64,000 nt of DNA from Sulfurospirillum multivorans DSM 12446 (GTDB taxonomy: Bacteria; Campylobacterota; Campylobacteria; Campylobacterales; Sulfurospirillaceae): assembly GCF_000568815.1 (NCBI RefSeq), contig NZ_CP007201.1, positions 1,426,001 to 1,490,000 of the forward strand, given 5' to 3'. Positions 53,001 to 61,901 of this stretch are shown one piece after another. The notes below the pieces were generated by a model that was given only the letters and a program-made list of their open reading frames with translations, was not told the DNA's origin and did no database searches. The position numbers and the translations under genes are program-made. Every line of letters begins with the position of its first letter. Position 1 is the first letter of the stretch.

Positions 53001-54887
53001 ATGAAATTGCAACAGAAGATTACACTTTCTATTGTGTTAGGATTGGTCACTGGATTTGTTGTTTTTTTAGTCATTAACCATTCGATGATGAAAGAAACGA
53101 CAAGTTCAGAAATTTATGAAAAGCTTAAAGATAAGTCATTTGGGTTGACTCAAAACATACAAAATTGGTTTGAATCAAAGCAACAAATCGCAAGTGCGTT
53201 AGCAGATGTTGCGCAAAAGATTGAAGATAGATCCCCTGAAAATTTACGAAGCTATTTGAATCTTGTCAATAAATCTGCGAAGATAGATGCTTCTATGGTT
53301 TACTATAAAGGTATGCCACTTCGTCATACCGATCCTAACTGGGCACCTTCTCCTGAGCAAGAAGAAGCCAATATGCCATATCAAATGATGCTCTCCAAAA
53401 AATTTAAAGAACAAGCGATCAGTCCTATTATTAAAAGTCCTATCGATAAAGTGACTGATTTGTTGGTTATTGTCTCTCCTTTTAATGGTGACAGTGAAGT
53501 GACCTTGGTTGTTGAGATTAAAGATATTAATGAAAAAGTACGTGAGAGTAAGTTTGAAGGTGGTTATGCTGCGTTGATAGGGGCTGATCACAAAATTATT
53601 GTTGATCCAAATGTAAAGATGCAAGGGAAGTCACTTTCTGAAAATGCTCCTGAATTAAAGTGGCTGGAAGAGGAAATTTTTTCTAAAAAATCAGGTTTAG
53701 CTGACTATAAAATGGCGGGGAAAGAATGGATAGCAGTATTTGATACCGTTGAAGCTACCGGCTGGAAAGTTGTCGTGACCGTAGACAAAGAAATTGCTTT
53801 TTCTAATCTAAATGCGCAAACTCAAAAATTACTCTTTATTAGTTTTGGCTTTTTCTTGTTAGGTTTGATTGGAATTTATGCTCTTTTAAAATGGCAGTTT
53901 AAACCACTGCACGCATTGCAGACGATGGTGAAAGATTTGTCATCAGGAGAAGGGGATCTCACTCAGCGTTTGAAAGTGCAAAGCAAGGATGAGTTAGCGG
54001 ATATTGCTACTTCAGTAAACCTTTTTATTGAAAAGATTCAAATTTTACTTACCAACTCAAAAGAAAGTAGCAGTGAAAATGCATCGATTGCGCATGAACT
54101 TTCTACCACCTCTTTATCGGTAGGGAAACGCTCAGAAGAAGAGAGTTTAATCGTTTCCGCTTCCGTTACAGAGGGGCGCAATGTTTTGCAAGAAGTACAA
54201 AACGCTGTGAGTATTATCAAACATAACAGTGAACAATTAGATTTGGCAAATGTAAATTTTAAAACTATTCAAAAAGAGATGGATACAGTCAATTCAATAC
54301 TACAAGTGGGTTCGAAAAAAGAAATAGAATTAGCAAAAAAACTTCAAGTTACTTCTGAGAATACAGAAGAAATAAAATATGTCCTAACCGTTATCGCTGA
54401 TATTGCGGATCAAACCAACTTGCTTGCACTTAATGCCGCCATTGAAGCTGCACGAGCTGGAGAGCACGGACGAGGTTTTGCTGTGGTCGCTGATGAAGTT
54501 AGAAAATTAGCAGAACGCACTCAAAAAAGTTTGAGTGAAATTAATACCACCATTAATGTTGTTGTTCAATCAATTGCTGATGCAAGTGGAGAGATGGATT
54601 TTAACTCTAAAGAGATATTTAAACTTGCAGAGTTATCCTCAGAGCTCAAAACTATTGTAGGTGATAATGCAAAAATACTTGAATCTACAATTGCGAACAA
54701 TCGTCAAAGTGTTCAAGACTTTGTACACGTCAATGAATCAGTCGATACTATGATTAAAAAAATACAAGAAGTAGATACTATTGCAAGTGCTAATGCTAGA
54801 AGTATTGAAGAGGTAGCAAGTGCTAGTGATCACCTCTCTTCGATGACTAATAAACTCGATAATGAACTTAAAAAGTTTAAAGTTTAA
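53001..54887 (+). CDS. Methyl-accepting chemotaxis protein with periplasmic Cache-like sensor
   Basis: A 628-residue receptor started at ATG 53001 after AAGGA; the frame is open to 52956 through a palindrome copy. Membrane helices lie near 9-30 and 272-292. Between them is a periplasmic Cache-like domain ([19 protein letters not shown] near 95; EEANMPYQ near 125). A HAMP region follows ([20 protein letters not shown]), then the signalling hairpin ([20 protein letters not shown]). It would steer swimming through CheA and CheW. The sensor is clearly homologous to that of the histidine kinase at 56.3 kb, so both should bind the same ligand. Confidence 0.92.
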   Translation: MKLQQKITLSIVLGLVTGFVVFLVINHSMMKETTSSEIYEKLKDKSFGLTQNIQNWFESKQQIASALADVAQKIEDRSPENLRSYLNLVNKSAKIDASMVYYKGMPLRHTDPNWAPSPEQEEANMPYQMMLSKKFKEQAISPIIKSPIDKVTDLLVIVSPFNGDSEVTLVVEIKDINEKVRESKFEGGYAALIGADHKIIVDPNVKMQGKSLSENAPELKWLEEEIFSKKSGLADYKMAGKEWIAVFDTVEATGWKVVVTVDKEIAFSNLNAQTQKLLFISFGFFLLGLIGIYALLKWQFKPLHALQTMVKDLSSGEGDLTQRLKVQSKDELADIATSVNLFIEKIQILLTNSKESSSENASIAHELSTTSLSVGKRSEEESLIVSASVTEGRNVLQEVQNAVSIIKHNSEQLDLANVNFKTIQKEMDTVNSILQVGSKKEIELAKKLQVTSENTEEIKYVLTVIADIADQTNLLALNAAIEAARAGEHGRGFAVVADEVRKLAERTQKSLSEINTTINVVVQSIADASGEMDFNSKEIFKLAELSSELKTIVGDNAKILESTIANNRQSVQDFVHVNESVDTMIKKIQEVDTIASANARSIEEVASASDHLSSMTNKLDNELKKFKV

Positions 54888-54889
54888 GC

Positions 54890-55522
54890 ATGTCAGATAT
54901 GTCTTCATTTTTGTGTCAAGACTGTATTGTTGATTTTAAGCAAGATGTGATGAATATGCTAATTCACACCATAGAACTAAAAGATATCTATACATCAGGC
55001 CATTCAGAGCAAGTGGCTCGTTATTGTTGTTCAATTGGTAATGCTCTTAACTTAGGGTTAAAGGATACAATTCTTTTATACCAATCTGCTTTTATGCATG
55101 ACATAGGAAAAATTCTTATTGATCCTAAAATTTTGCAAAAAAATGATTATTTGACGAAAGAAGAATATGAGAGTGTTAAAAAACATTCTACTTTTGGAGC
55201 TCAAATGCTTCAAAATATCAATTTATTTCAAGAGCATGCTCAAATCGTTAAACATCATCATGAAAGATGGGATGGAACAGGCTATCCAGATGGTCTTACA
55301 AATAAAAAGATACCATTTTTTTCCAGAATCATTGCGATAGTTGATGCTTTTGATGCTATGACATCTATGCGAAATTATAAAAATAAATGCACATTTGATG
55401 AAGCTCTTAATGAGTTGGATCGTTGCAGTGGAACGCAGTTTGATCCGGAACTTGTTTCAATTTCCGTGAAAGTCCTCAGTGCATTTATTAACAACAACGC
55501 ATTCAATAAAAAAATATGTTAA
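54890..55522 (+). CDS. HD-GYP domain phosphodiesterase
   Basis: A 210-residue stand-alone HD-GYP protein, probably hydrolysing cyclic di-GMP. HDIGK near residue 68, the HHHERWDGTGYPDGL block near 120 and DAFDAMTS near 148 are the metal and GYP-loop motifs. It has no receiver or sensor domain of its own and starts two bases after the chemoreceptor stop, so the two are likely co-expressed, suggesting a link between ligand sensing and the swim/attach decision. Confidence 0.88.
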   Translation: MSDMSSFLCQDCIVDFKQDVMNMLIHTIELKDIYTSGHSEQVARYCCSIGNALNLGLKDTILLYQSAFMHDIGKILIDPKILQKNDYLTKEEYESVKKHSTFGAQMLQNINLFQEHAQIVKHHHERWDGTGYPDGLTNKKIPFFSRIIAIVDAFDAMTSMRNYKNKCTFDEALNELDRCSGTQFDPELVSISVKVLSAFINNNAFNKKIC

Positions 55523-55568
55523 AGTTTAATAATGACATATAATAAAGTTTGATGAATAAAGGAAGACT

Positions 55569-56222
55569 ATGTTAGATGAAATAAGAACAATTACCATCAA
55601 AGAATTAAAAGAAGAGATCAAAGAAAATCTAGAATATGCTCATCCCGAAAAAAATGAAAGTGTAGCTGCTGCCAATGCCTTTGGTGTACACTATGGATTT
55701 AAACCCTATGTAAATGATATTTTTTTTGCAACAGAAGATGAAGCGGTTGCCTATACGTTTAACACAGAAACAATCTATCAAAACATTAAAGAGCTTAATG
55801 ATAGTGCAAAAGTTATTGAAAGTTATGATGATACAGAAGATACCTTGTGCTATGCTATTTTTAATGATATTGATAAAATTGCTCTTAAACAAGTCTTTTT
55901 TAGCCCCAAATCACAAAATGAAATTACAATCAAATTTCTCTTTGAAGAAGAGCAACTTTGTGTCTCTGATGAGAGTTCTCTAATGTTTACATGTAAACTA
56001 ATGGATAGCGGTGAGACTGTATGGAACGAGGAAGAAAGTATTGAATTAATGTTCGAAAAAGAAGGGATTTTATACCCTGAGAATATTCGTAAGTTAGTAG
56101 AGGGCTTGTGGCTTTCTTGGAGAAACTATGAAAGAACTCTTGAAGAACTTGAAAAAGATCTAAATGCTTTAGTAGCATGGATTAATGCAATGACAAAAAC
56201 AAAGCCCAATTTTATAGAATAA
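55569..56222 (+). CDS. Hypothetical protein in the signalling cluster
   Basis: I do not recognise this 217-residue acidic, soluble protein. It has no signal peptide or membrane helix. The C-terminus (LVEGLWLSWRNYERTLEELEKDLNALVAWI) is an amphipathic helix or coiled coil. AAAGGAAG precedes the ATG. A palindrome copy (55987) is read as FTCK. It lies between HD-GYP and kinase genes on the same strand, so a part in this signalling pathway is likely. Confidence 0.65.
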   Translation: MLDEIRTITIKELKEEIKENLEYAHPEKNESVAAANAFGVHYGFKPYVNDIFFATEDEAVAYTFNTETIYQNIKELNDSAKVIESYDDTEDTLCYAIFNDIDKIALKQVFFSPKSQNEITIKFLFEEEQLCVSDESSLMFTCKLMDSGETVWNEEESIELMFEKEGILYPENIRKLVEGLWLSWRNYERTLEELEKDLNALVAWINAMTKTKPNFIE

Positions 56223-56260
56223 GTTGAAAGTTTTTATAATTCATGAGAAAGGAAAGCTAA

Positions 56261-57943
56261 ATGAAGTTGGAAAAAAAGATTATCCTTTCTATTATGGGAG
56301 GTATGCTCTTAGGATTTACGGCATTTCTTAGTATCAACTATTCTATGATGTATGAAACAACCAGTACAGAAATCTATGATAAACTTAAAGGTAAATCTGC
56401 TGATTTAACACGAGATATTGAAGAATGGTTGGGAGATAAGCAGCGAACAGCTCTTGCTTTGGCTCGGCGTGCACAGAATCTTCAAGATAGATCACCTGCT
56501 AATGTACGAAACTATCTCTACCTCGTCAATCAATCTGCCAATATTGATGCTTCTATGGTTTACTACAAAGGTCAAACCCTCATTCATACAGAACCTGACT
56601 GGGCACTTACTCCACAAGAGGAAGAAGCCAATATGCCTTATCAAACGATGTTGGCTAATGGTTTTAATCCTACAATCAGTAAAGTTTTTAAAAGCCCTAT
56701 TAATAAAATTGATAATATGGTTGCGGCGATTGCTCCTTTTAATGGAGATAGTGTGGCAACGTTGGTTGTTGAGATTAAAGATGTGGAAGAAAAAGTTTCT
56801 TCGAGTAACTTGGATGGAGGTTTTGCAGCACTTATCGATGTAGACCGAAGACTTCTTGTTGATCCAAATCCTAATTTTATCGGTAAGAAAATTTCTGAAT
56901 TTAATCCAGAACTTGGCTGGATGGAAGAAAAAATATTTGCACTAAAGTCAGGATATATTGAATACCTTGTAAAGGGGAAAGTTTATTTGGCTTTTTTTGA
57001 TACGATTGAATCTACAGGATGGAAAGTGGTACTCACGTTAAAAAAAGAAACTGCTTTTGCAAATTTGACGGTGCAAACAAAGAAGTTGATCTTGATTAGT
57101 GTAATCTTTTTTATTCTAGGTGCTATATTTATTGTTATCATTAATATTTTACATGAATATTGGAGACGCGAAATTGAGCTGAAACGAGATGAATATGAGT
57201 TTATTTTAGCACATCGTTCTCGCATCAGTGAGATAGGTGAACTCATCTCTGGGATTAATCATCAATTGCATCAACCTTTGAATTCTTTAAGTCTTTTATC
57301 CTCTTCAATGCTTTCCAAATCAAAAAATAAAACACTGACTTCTGAAGTTTTAGAAGAGAACCTTATCATGTCTCAAAAAGCTATTGCGCTTATGTCTACG
57401 ACTATTGGGATGTTTCGAAACTTTTATAGGTTTGATGGAAATGCCACTACTTTTTGCTTAAAACAGTGTATAGACGGGGTTTTACAAGTTCTTTATATTG
57501 ATTTTTCTCGTCACAATATCAGTGTTGAGATTGACTGTGATAGATGTGACATGTTAAACATTACTTCTGTAGATAACTTCATTCAACAAGTATTACTGGT
57601 TCTGCTTCAAAATGCAAAAGAAGCATTACTGATGACGAATGACAGAATAGATAATAAAATACAAATCCATGTTTCTCTTGATGGTGAATTAGTCAACGTT
57701 GATATTGCAGATTGGGGAGAGGGAATTAGTAAAGCGATTGAAGAAAAACTTTTTGACAATATTAAAAGTTCTAAAAAAACTTTAGGCAGTGGTATTGGGC
57801 TTTATTTTGCAAGAAAATTAGCCAGAGAAAAACTCAAAGGTGATCTTGTATTGGTGCAATCTTCAATGCCAACAATATTTAGATTTTCTTTTAAAAATTA
57901 TTTATCTCCAAAGGAGCAAAACGATGCATCTGCAAACGCTTAA
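56261..57943 (+). CDS. Sensor histidine kinase with Cache-like periplasmic domain
   Basis: A 560-residue membrane kinase. The sensor lies between helices near 8-29 and 276-298 and matches the chemoreceptor sensor ([29 protein letters not shown]). The phospho-acceptor is His334 in GINHQLHQPLNSL, a variant of the HQWRQPL box common in this phylum. ATP-binding motifs are LLQNAKEALL (N box), DWGEGIS (G1) and GSGIGLYFARKLA (G2). It precedes its response regulator, which starts inside its 3' end. It probably controls the porin and cytochrome genes. Confidence 0.92.
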   Translation: MKLEKKIILSIMGGMLLGFTAFLSINYSMMYETTSTEIYDKLKGKSADLTRDIEEWLGDKQRTALALARRAQNLQDRSPANVRNYLYLVNQSANIDASMVYYKGQTLIHTEPDWALTPQEEEANMPYQTMLANGFNPTISKVFKSPINKIDNMVAAIAPFNGDSVATLVVEIKDVEEKVSSSNLDGGFAALIDVDRRLLVDPNPNFIGKKISEFNPELGWMEEKIFALKSGYIEYLVKGKVYLAFFDTIESTGWKVVLTLKKETAFANLTVQTKKLILISVIFFILGAIFIVIINILHEYWRREIELKRDEYEFILAHRSRISEIGELISGINHQLHQPLNSLSLLSSSMLSKSKNKTLTSEVLEENLIMSQKAIALMSTTIGMFRNFYRFDGNATTFCLKQCIDGVLQVLYIDFSRHNISVEIDCDRCDMLNITSVDNFIQQVLLVLLQNAKEALLMTNDRIDNKIQIHVSLDGELVNVDIADWGEGISKAIEEKLFDNIKSSKKTLGSGIGLYFARKLAREKLKGDLVLVQSSMPTIFRFSFKNYLSPKEQNDASANA

Positions 57944-58613
57944 TTTACTTAATGATATCTGTGTACTTATAGTCGAAGATGATGAGATTGCAAGAACGAC
58001 GATTAAACAAGATATTAAGCCCTATTGCAAAGCTTGCTATGAAGCGGCAGATGGACTAAGTGGATTGCAAAGTTTTAAAGAACATCATATTGATGTTATT
58101 ATCACGGATATTCATATGCCTGGTATTAATGGACTGGATATGATTAAAGAGATATTAAAACTCAAATCCGAACAATTGTTTATCGTTATGACTTCTTATG
58201 ATAATGATAAAAACTTGATTGAGAGTATGAAAGAGGGAGCGTGTAGTTTTTTGCGTAAGCCTTTAGATATAGAAGAGTTACAAACAGCTCTTATAATGAG
58301 TTTAGGAAGAATCAAATATACGACAAAAATTCTTAGTGAAAGTGTTTATATTGATTACCAAAAAGAGATTATATATATAGATAATCAACCTGTTTTTCTC
58401 TCACATACAAGCAATAAAATATTTTGGTTATTGTCTTACAATATAGGTCGTTTGGTTTCTTATAATATGATAGAAGATTACATTTACGATGGCGAATCTG
58501 TTAATAAAAATATCTTACACAATGCTATCCTGAGAATTAAAAAACAACTTCACTCTATTGATATTGAAAACATCCCAAGTGAAGGATATATTTTAAAAGT
58601 TAAAACATTGTAA
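57924..58613 (+). CDS. OmpR-type response regulator
   Basis: A 229-residue regulator started at ATG 57924, preceded by AAAGGAG. The frame is open to 57840 but lies inside the kinase gene. The receiver has VEDDE near 17 and the phosphorylated Asp in ITDIHMPG near 59, with Lys in FLRKPLD. The C-terminal winged-helix domain ends with LHNAILRIKKQL and IPSEGYIL, typical for DNA-binding OmpR members. Its likely targets are the divergently unpaired but adjacent cytochrome operon and the porin. Confidence 0.92.
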   Translation: MHLQTLNLLNDICVLIVEDDEIARTTIKQDIKPYCKACYEAADGLSGLQSFKEHHIDVIITDIHMPGINGLDMIKEILKLKSEQLFIVMTSYDNDKNLIESMKEGACSFLRKPLDIEELQTALIMSLGRIKYTTKILSESVYIDYQKEIIYIDNQPVFLSHTSNKIFWLLSYNIGRLVSYNMIEDYIYDGESVNKNILHNAILRIKKQLHSIDIENIPSEGYILKVKTL

Positions 58614-58834
58614 TTAGTTTTAGCGAGTCAAATTAACTATCAAAAAATTTATTTCTGAAGCAAATGATTAAATGTACAGGACAGAATAGTGTTTTTGTTT
58701 GTGTACAAGGATATTTTATAAAGTAAAACTACTTCATTACATGGTTTACATGTAAGCATTTTCTATCTTCAACACCTCCTTTAATTTTAAGTTTTTTTTA
58801 ATTTTCAGATGAGTTCTCTGATAGTGTATTGCTT

Positions 58835-58840
58835 TATACT
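58835..58840 (+). promoter_or_regulatory. Probable -10 of the cytochrome-flavoprotein operon
   Basis: TATACT about 33 bases before the GTG start of the tetraheme cytochrome gene. The gap 58614-58872 separates the regulator from the operon it probably controls and also holds one palindrome copy (58746-58755). AAAGG (58861-58865) is the ribosome-binding site. Confidence 0.45.
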
Positions 58841-58872
58841 TAAACTTAGAAATTAAAAAGAAAGGTTGTAAC

Positions 58873-59337
58873 GTGAAAAGAGTTTTTCCAATACTTGGCA
58901 TCTTTCTTTTTTCCATTGTGTTACTGTGTATCTCTGTACAGGCTGTTGACAATGCTATGTCACCTACTACTACAGCCAAAGAGGCTACACCTGTGATAGA
59001 AGTAAGCAAGGAATTAAGAGACCAATACCCAATCAAATCGCACCATGCGAAGTTATCCATAGATTGTATTCACTGTCATGATGACCAAGGACGTGTTCCT
59101 GCTAAATTTGAATACATTGGGGATAAAGGGTGTCTTAGCTGTCATGGAAGTAAAGAAAAAATGGCCAAACGAACAGGATTTATGGATATGTTCCATACCA
59201 ATCCTCATAATTCCTATCATGATGGCCCAACATTATCATGTGATGAGTGTCATAAAGAACATGAACCTTCACAAAATAGATGTATGGAGTGTCACGAAAA
59301 AGAGGTTCCTAATTGGATGAAGAAGGTAATGCCATGA
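58873..59337 (+). CDS. Periplasmic tetraheme cytochrome c (flavocytochrome heme-subunit type)
   Basis: A 154-residue cytochrome with a GTG start and signal peptide (FPILGIFLFSIVLLCISVQA). Four heme-binding motifs are present: CIHCH, CLSCH, CDECH and CMECH. It matches the small tetraheme domain that is fused to the flavin domain in Shewanella fumarate reductase but is separate in Wolinella FccB-like systems. It should carry electrons from the NapC-type protein to the flavoprotein. It overlaps the next gene by four bases. Confidence 0.93.
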   Translation: MKRVFPILGIFLFSIVLLCISVQAVDNAMSPTTTAKEATPVIEVSKELRDQYPIKSHHAKLSIDCIHCHDDQGRVPAKFEYIGDKGCLSCHGSKEKMAKRTGFMDMFHTNPHNSYHDGPTLSCDECHKEHEPSQNRCMECHEKEVPNWMKKVMP

Positions 59338-59972
59338 TAAAAAATATTTTTACGTCTATTAAAAAGAAAATTCCACTTCTTTTAGTTGTAGGAATTGTTG
59401 TAGGCTTTATCGTTTCTTATACATCCTATGAAGCAATATCAAGAACAGGAACGCCTCAGTTTTGTGTTGTTTGTCATGAAATGGCGCCGATGAGAGCATC
59501 ATATGATAACGATGTTCATGGTGGCAACGGTAAAACAGGCATAAGAGTCAATTGTGTTGATTGCCATCTTCCTCATAATAATCTTGTCAATTATGTTTTT
59601 ACAAAAGCAAAAAATGGAATGTCTGAAGTAGGTACTCATTTTTTTGGAAATCCAGATGCTATAGACTGGCAACAAAAGAGAGAAGAGCGAGCTAAATTTG
59701 TTTATGATGATGGATGTATTAAGTGTCATAGCAATTATGCAACAAATGAAAAAATAAGTCCAAAAGCTCGACAAATGCATGAGCATTATAATGGACTTCT
59801 TGGTACAAATAAAGAATTGGGTTGTGCAAGTTGTCATGCAGAGATAGGACATAACGGACTTAATAATATGTTAAATATTTATAAGCCAGAACACGCTCTT
59901 TATGAAAAAGGCTCTGCAAAAGAAAAAATTAAAATAAATGAAAAATTATACGGAAAAGGAAGTTCTAATTAA
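59334..59972 (+). CDS. NapC/NirT-type tetraheme quinol dehydrogenase
   Basis: A 212-residue membrane-anchored cytochrome, started at ATG 59334 within the previous stop (ATGATAA). One membrane helix lies near 14-34 (PLLLVVGIVVGFIVSYTSYEA). Four heme motifs are CVVCH, CVDCH, CIKCH and CASCH. It should oxidise menaquinol at the periplasmic face and pass electrons to the tetraheme cytochrome, as FccC, CymA or NrfH do. Confidence 0.93.
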   Translation: MIKNIFTSIKKKIPLLLVVGIVVGFIVSYTSYEAISRTGTPQFCVVCHEMAPMRASYDNDVHGGNGKTGIRVNCVDCHLPHNNLVNYVFTKAKNGMSEVGTHFFGNPDAIDWQQKREERAKFVYDDGCIKCHSNYATNEKISPKARQMHEHYNGLLGTNKELGCASCHAEIGHNGLNNMLNIYKPEHALYEKGSAKEKIKINEKLYGKGSSN

Positions 59973-60063
59973 CAAAGTATCCCCTAAAACAAAAATAAAA
60001 AACAGAACAGAATAAGGTGCTCGCAAGAGTCAATACATACGAAAAATCAAAAAAGGAAAAAAG

Positions 60064-61773
60064 ATGACAAATCAATCAAGACGAAATTTTTTTAAGACCA
60101 GTGCAATTGGTACAGGAGTTGTGGCATTAGGTGCAACAGGAATTGGTTCAAGTTTGAGTGCTGCAGAAAAAGGTCCAGATTTAGATAAAGCAGCTGCGCA
60201 ACCTTTTATCACTGAAAGAGGAATTGCTCCTTCAAAAAATCCTGCATATCCAAATACTTTACCAAAAGTTGATGCAAGCCAAGTTAAAGAGACTGTTGAA
60301 GCTGATATTATCGTCATTGGAGCTGGTTTTGCAGGTATGTGTGCAGCTATTTCTGCTGTAGAAGTTGGTGCAAAAGTAATTGTGTTGGAAAAATATAAAA
60401 GACCAGGTGCCCGTGGTGGCCATATTACTGCATTTGGTTCAGATTTTCAAGATAAACACGGAATCACTAAAGATATTCATCCAAGACAAATCGCGAAAGA
60501 ACTTGAACGATGGGGACAAGGACGTGTTGATGAAGACTTACTAAGACTCTTTATTGAAAAAAGTGGCGCATGTATGGATTGGCTCGATAACACATTGAAA
60601 ACAAAAGGCTTTCAAAATGGTCAATGGTTTGAAGGTTGTAAAGATCCATTCTATTATGAACACCCAGTAACACATATGTTTAGAGATAAAAATGGCGTAC
60701 CTGGTAACGCACCTGTGGTTGATGCTCTTGTTGAAATTGCAAAAGAGAAAGGCGTAGATGTAGTTTTTGAAGCGAGAGCACTTAAACTTGTTAAAGATGG
60801 TAATAAAGTTACAGCAGTTATTGCTAAAACCAAAAAAGGTTATGTTCAATATGCAGCTAAAAAAGCTGTTATTATAGCATCAGGCGATTATGCTTCAAAT
60901 CATGATATGGTTTCTTACTACTCTCAAACATCATCACTTGCAGATGCTCAAATTTATTTTCCAAGTAAATCCAATACCGGTGATGGTCATATGATTGCTA
61001 TGGATATTGGTGGTGCTATGCAAAGAGATGCAAACCATGCTGCAGTTATTCACTTAGAAGCAGGTGCAAAAAGTTATAACTTTTTACATGTAAACGCATA
61101 TGGTAAACGTTTTAAAAATGAAGATATCAATACACAATCAATGAGTTGTGGTAAATTGTATCAAAAAGATGGCATTGCTTGGTCTGTTTATGATGCAAAC
61201 GGTCTTAGCTATGCAGAAGAGATGATGAAGAAAAAAATTGGTGGTGGTTTATTCTTTGGCCAACAAGATAAAATTGTAGGCGTTAAAGAATGGAGCATGG
61301 ACGATGAAAAACATATGCTTGAAAAACATATTTCTGAGGGAAAAGTTGTTGTTGCTAACACTCTCGAAGAACTTGCAGATAAAATGGGTGTTCCAAGAGC
61401 AGAATTTGTTAAAACTGTTAAAAGATACAATGAAATTGTCAAGGTTAAGAATGATACAGATTTTGGTAAAAGATCTGAATGTCTTTATCCTGTTGAAAAG
61501 GCACCTTTTTATGCTGGTAAGCTTTTGGCAACATTACTTACAATGTGTGGCGGTCTTAGTACGGATGATAGAATGCTTGTTCTTGATAAAGATGATAAAG
61601 CATTTGATAACCTCTATGTTGCTGGTGCTGCACAAGGTAACTTCTTTGCAGGCGATTACCCAACAATCTGTCCAGGTATTGGTCATGGACGTTGTATGAC
61701 ATTCGGACGCCTTACTGGTCTAGTTGCTGCAGGTAAGAGTGTTAATGATGTTAAAACAAAAATGACACTATAA
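60064..61773 (+). CDS. Tat-exported FAD-dependent reductase of the flavocytochrome c family
   Basis: A 569-residue periplasmic flavoprotein. The Tat signal is SRRNFFKTS followed by a hydrophobic stretch and LSAAEK. The FAD motif is ADIIVIGAGFAGMCAA near 80, and the C-terminal FAD motif is NLYVAGAAQGNFFAGDYP. The family includes fumarate, methacrylate and urocanate reductases. The usual substrate and proton-transfer motifs are changed: the TRD after GKRF is TQS, HHTMGG is LLTMCGG, and HGANRLGGNA is ICPGIGHGRC. It is therefore unlikely to be an ordinary fumarate reductase. One palindrome copy (61084) encodes LHVN. Confidence 0.88.
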   Translation: MTNQSRRNFFKTSAIGTGVVALGATGIGSSLSAAEKGPDLDKAAAQPFITERGIAPSKNPAYPNTLPKVDASQVKETVEADIIVIGAGFAGMCAAISAVEVGAKVIVLEKYKRPGARGGHITAFGSDFQDKHGITKDIHPRQIAKELERWGQGRVDEDLLRLFIEKSGACMDWLDNTLKTKGFQNGQWFEGCKDPFYYEHPVTHMFRDKNGVPGNAPVVDALVEIAKEKGVDVVFEARALKLVKDGNKVTAVIAKTKKGYVQYAAKKAVIIASGDYASNHDMVSYYSQTSSLADAQIYFPSKSNTGDGHMIAMDIGGAMQRDANHAAVIHLEAGAKSYNFLHVNAYGKRFKNEDINTQSMSCGKLYQKDGIAWSVYDANGLSYAEEMMKKKIGGGLFFGQQDKIVGVKEWSMDDEKHMLEKHISEGKVVVANTLEELADKMGVPRAEFVKTVKRYNEIVKVKNDTDFGKRSECLYPVEKAPFYAGKLLATLLTMCGGLSTDDRMLVLDKDDKAFDNLYVAGAAQGNFFAGDYPTICPGIGHGRCMTFGRLTGLVAAGKSVNDVKTKMTL

Positions 61774-61789
61774 GTTACATTTTTGAGAT

Positions 61790-61852
61790 AGGTCTGCTTG
61801 TAATAAGCAGACCTTGTATGTACCCTTGCGAGGTTATATACAAGGTCTTTTA
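61790..61852 (+). promoter_or_regulatory. Overlapping hairpins, attenuator-like terminator
   Basis: Two exclusive stems share an arm. AGGTCTGCTT (61790-61799) pairs with AAGCAGACCT (61805-61814). Alternatively AGACCTTGTAT (61809-61819) pairs perfectly with ATACAAGGTCT (61838-61848), which is followed by TTTATCTT and would terminate. The arrangement sits between the flavoprotein gene and ribA and could make riboflavin expression conditional. It does not contain the FMN riboswitch consensus. Confidence 0.55.
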
Positions 61853-61901
61853 TCTTATATCTCTACATAGCAATAGATAAAACGTTATTAAAGGATATGG
61901 A

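Larger units (their letters stand above)
3276..61093. repeat. Dispersed palindrome TTACATGTAA, 35 exact copies
   Basis: Start positions of exact copies: 3276, 3332, 6842, 10750, 12745, 13022, 13420, 14424, 14789, 18307, 18327, 20119, 24114, 32579, 34001, 35930, 37812, 39532, 40876, 40963, 41077, 41954, 42338, 42656, 42806, 42941, 47949, 48027, 48231, 49535, 52934, 52962, 55987, 58746, 61084. One-mismatch copies are near 5938, 9959, 17570, 18942, 30001, 30872 and 47841. Most extend to TTTACATGTAAA or -AAG. About eight are intergenic. In genes they are read as LHV or TCK only. Counted by eye. Confidence 0.93.

Noticed and set aside
58738-58790. A GGAGGTG ribosome-binding-like site on the minus strand with a short frame, and CACCTCCTTT on the plus strand
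   Set aside because: The nearest ATG is too far from the site, the 36-codon frame runs through a repeat copy, and no terminator follows on the plus strand, so neither a gene nor a second small RNA is supported.
61774-61901. FMN riboswitch upstream of ribA
   Set aside because: The gap is too short and the conserved RFN sequences are absent; only the two overlapping hairpins are seen.
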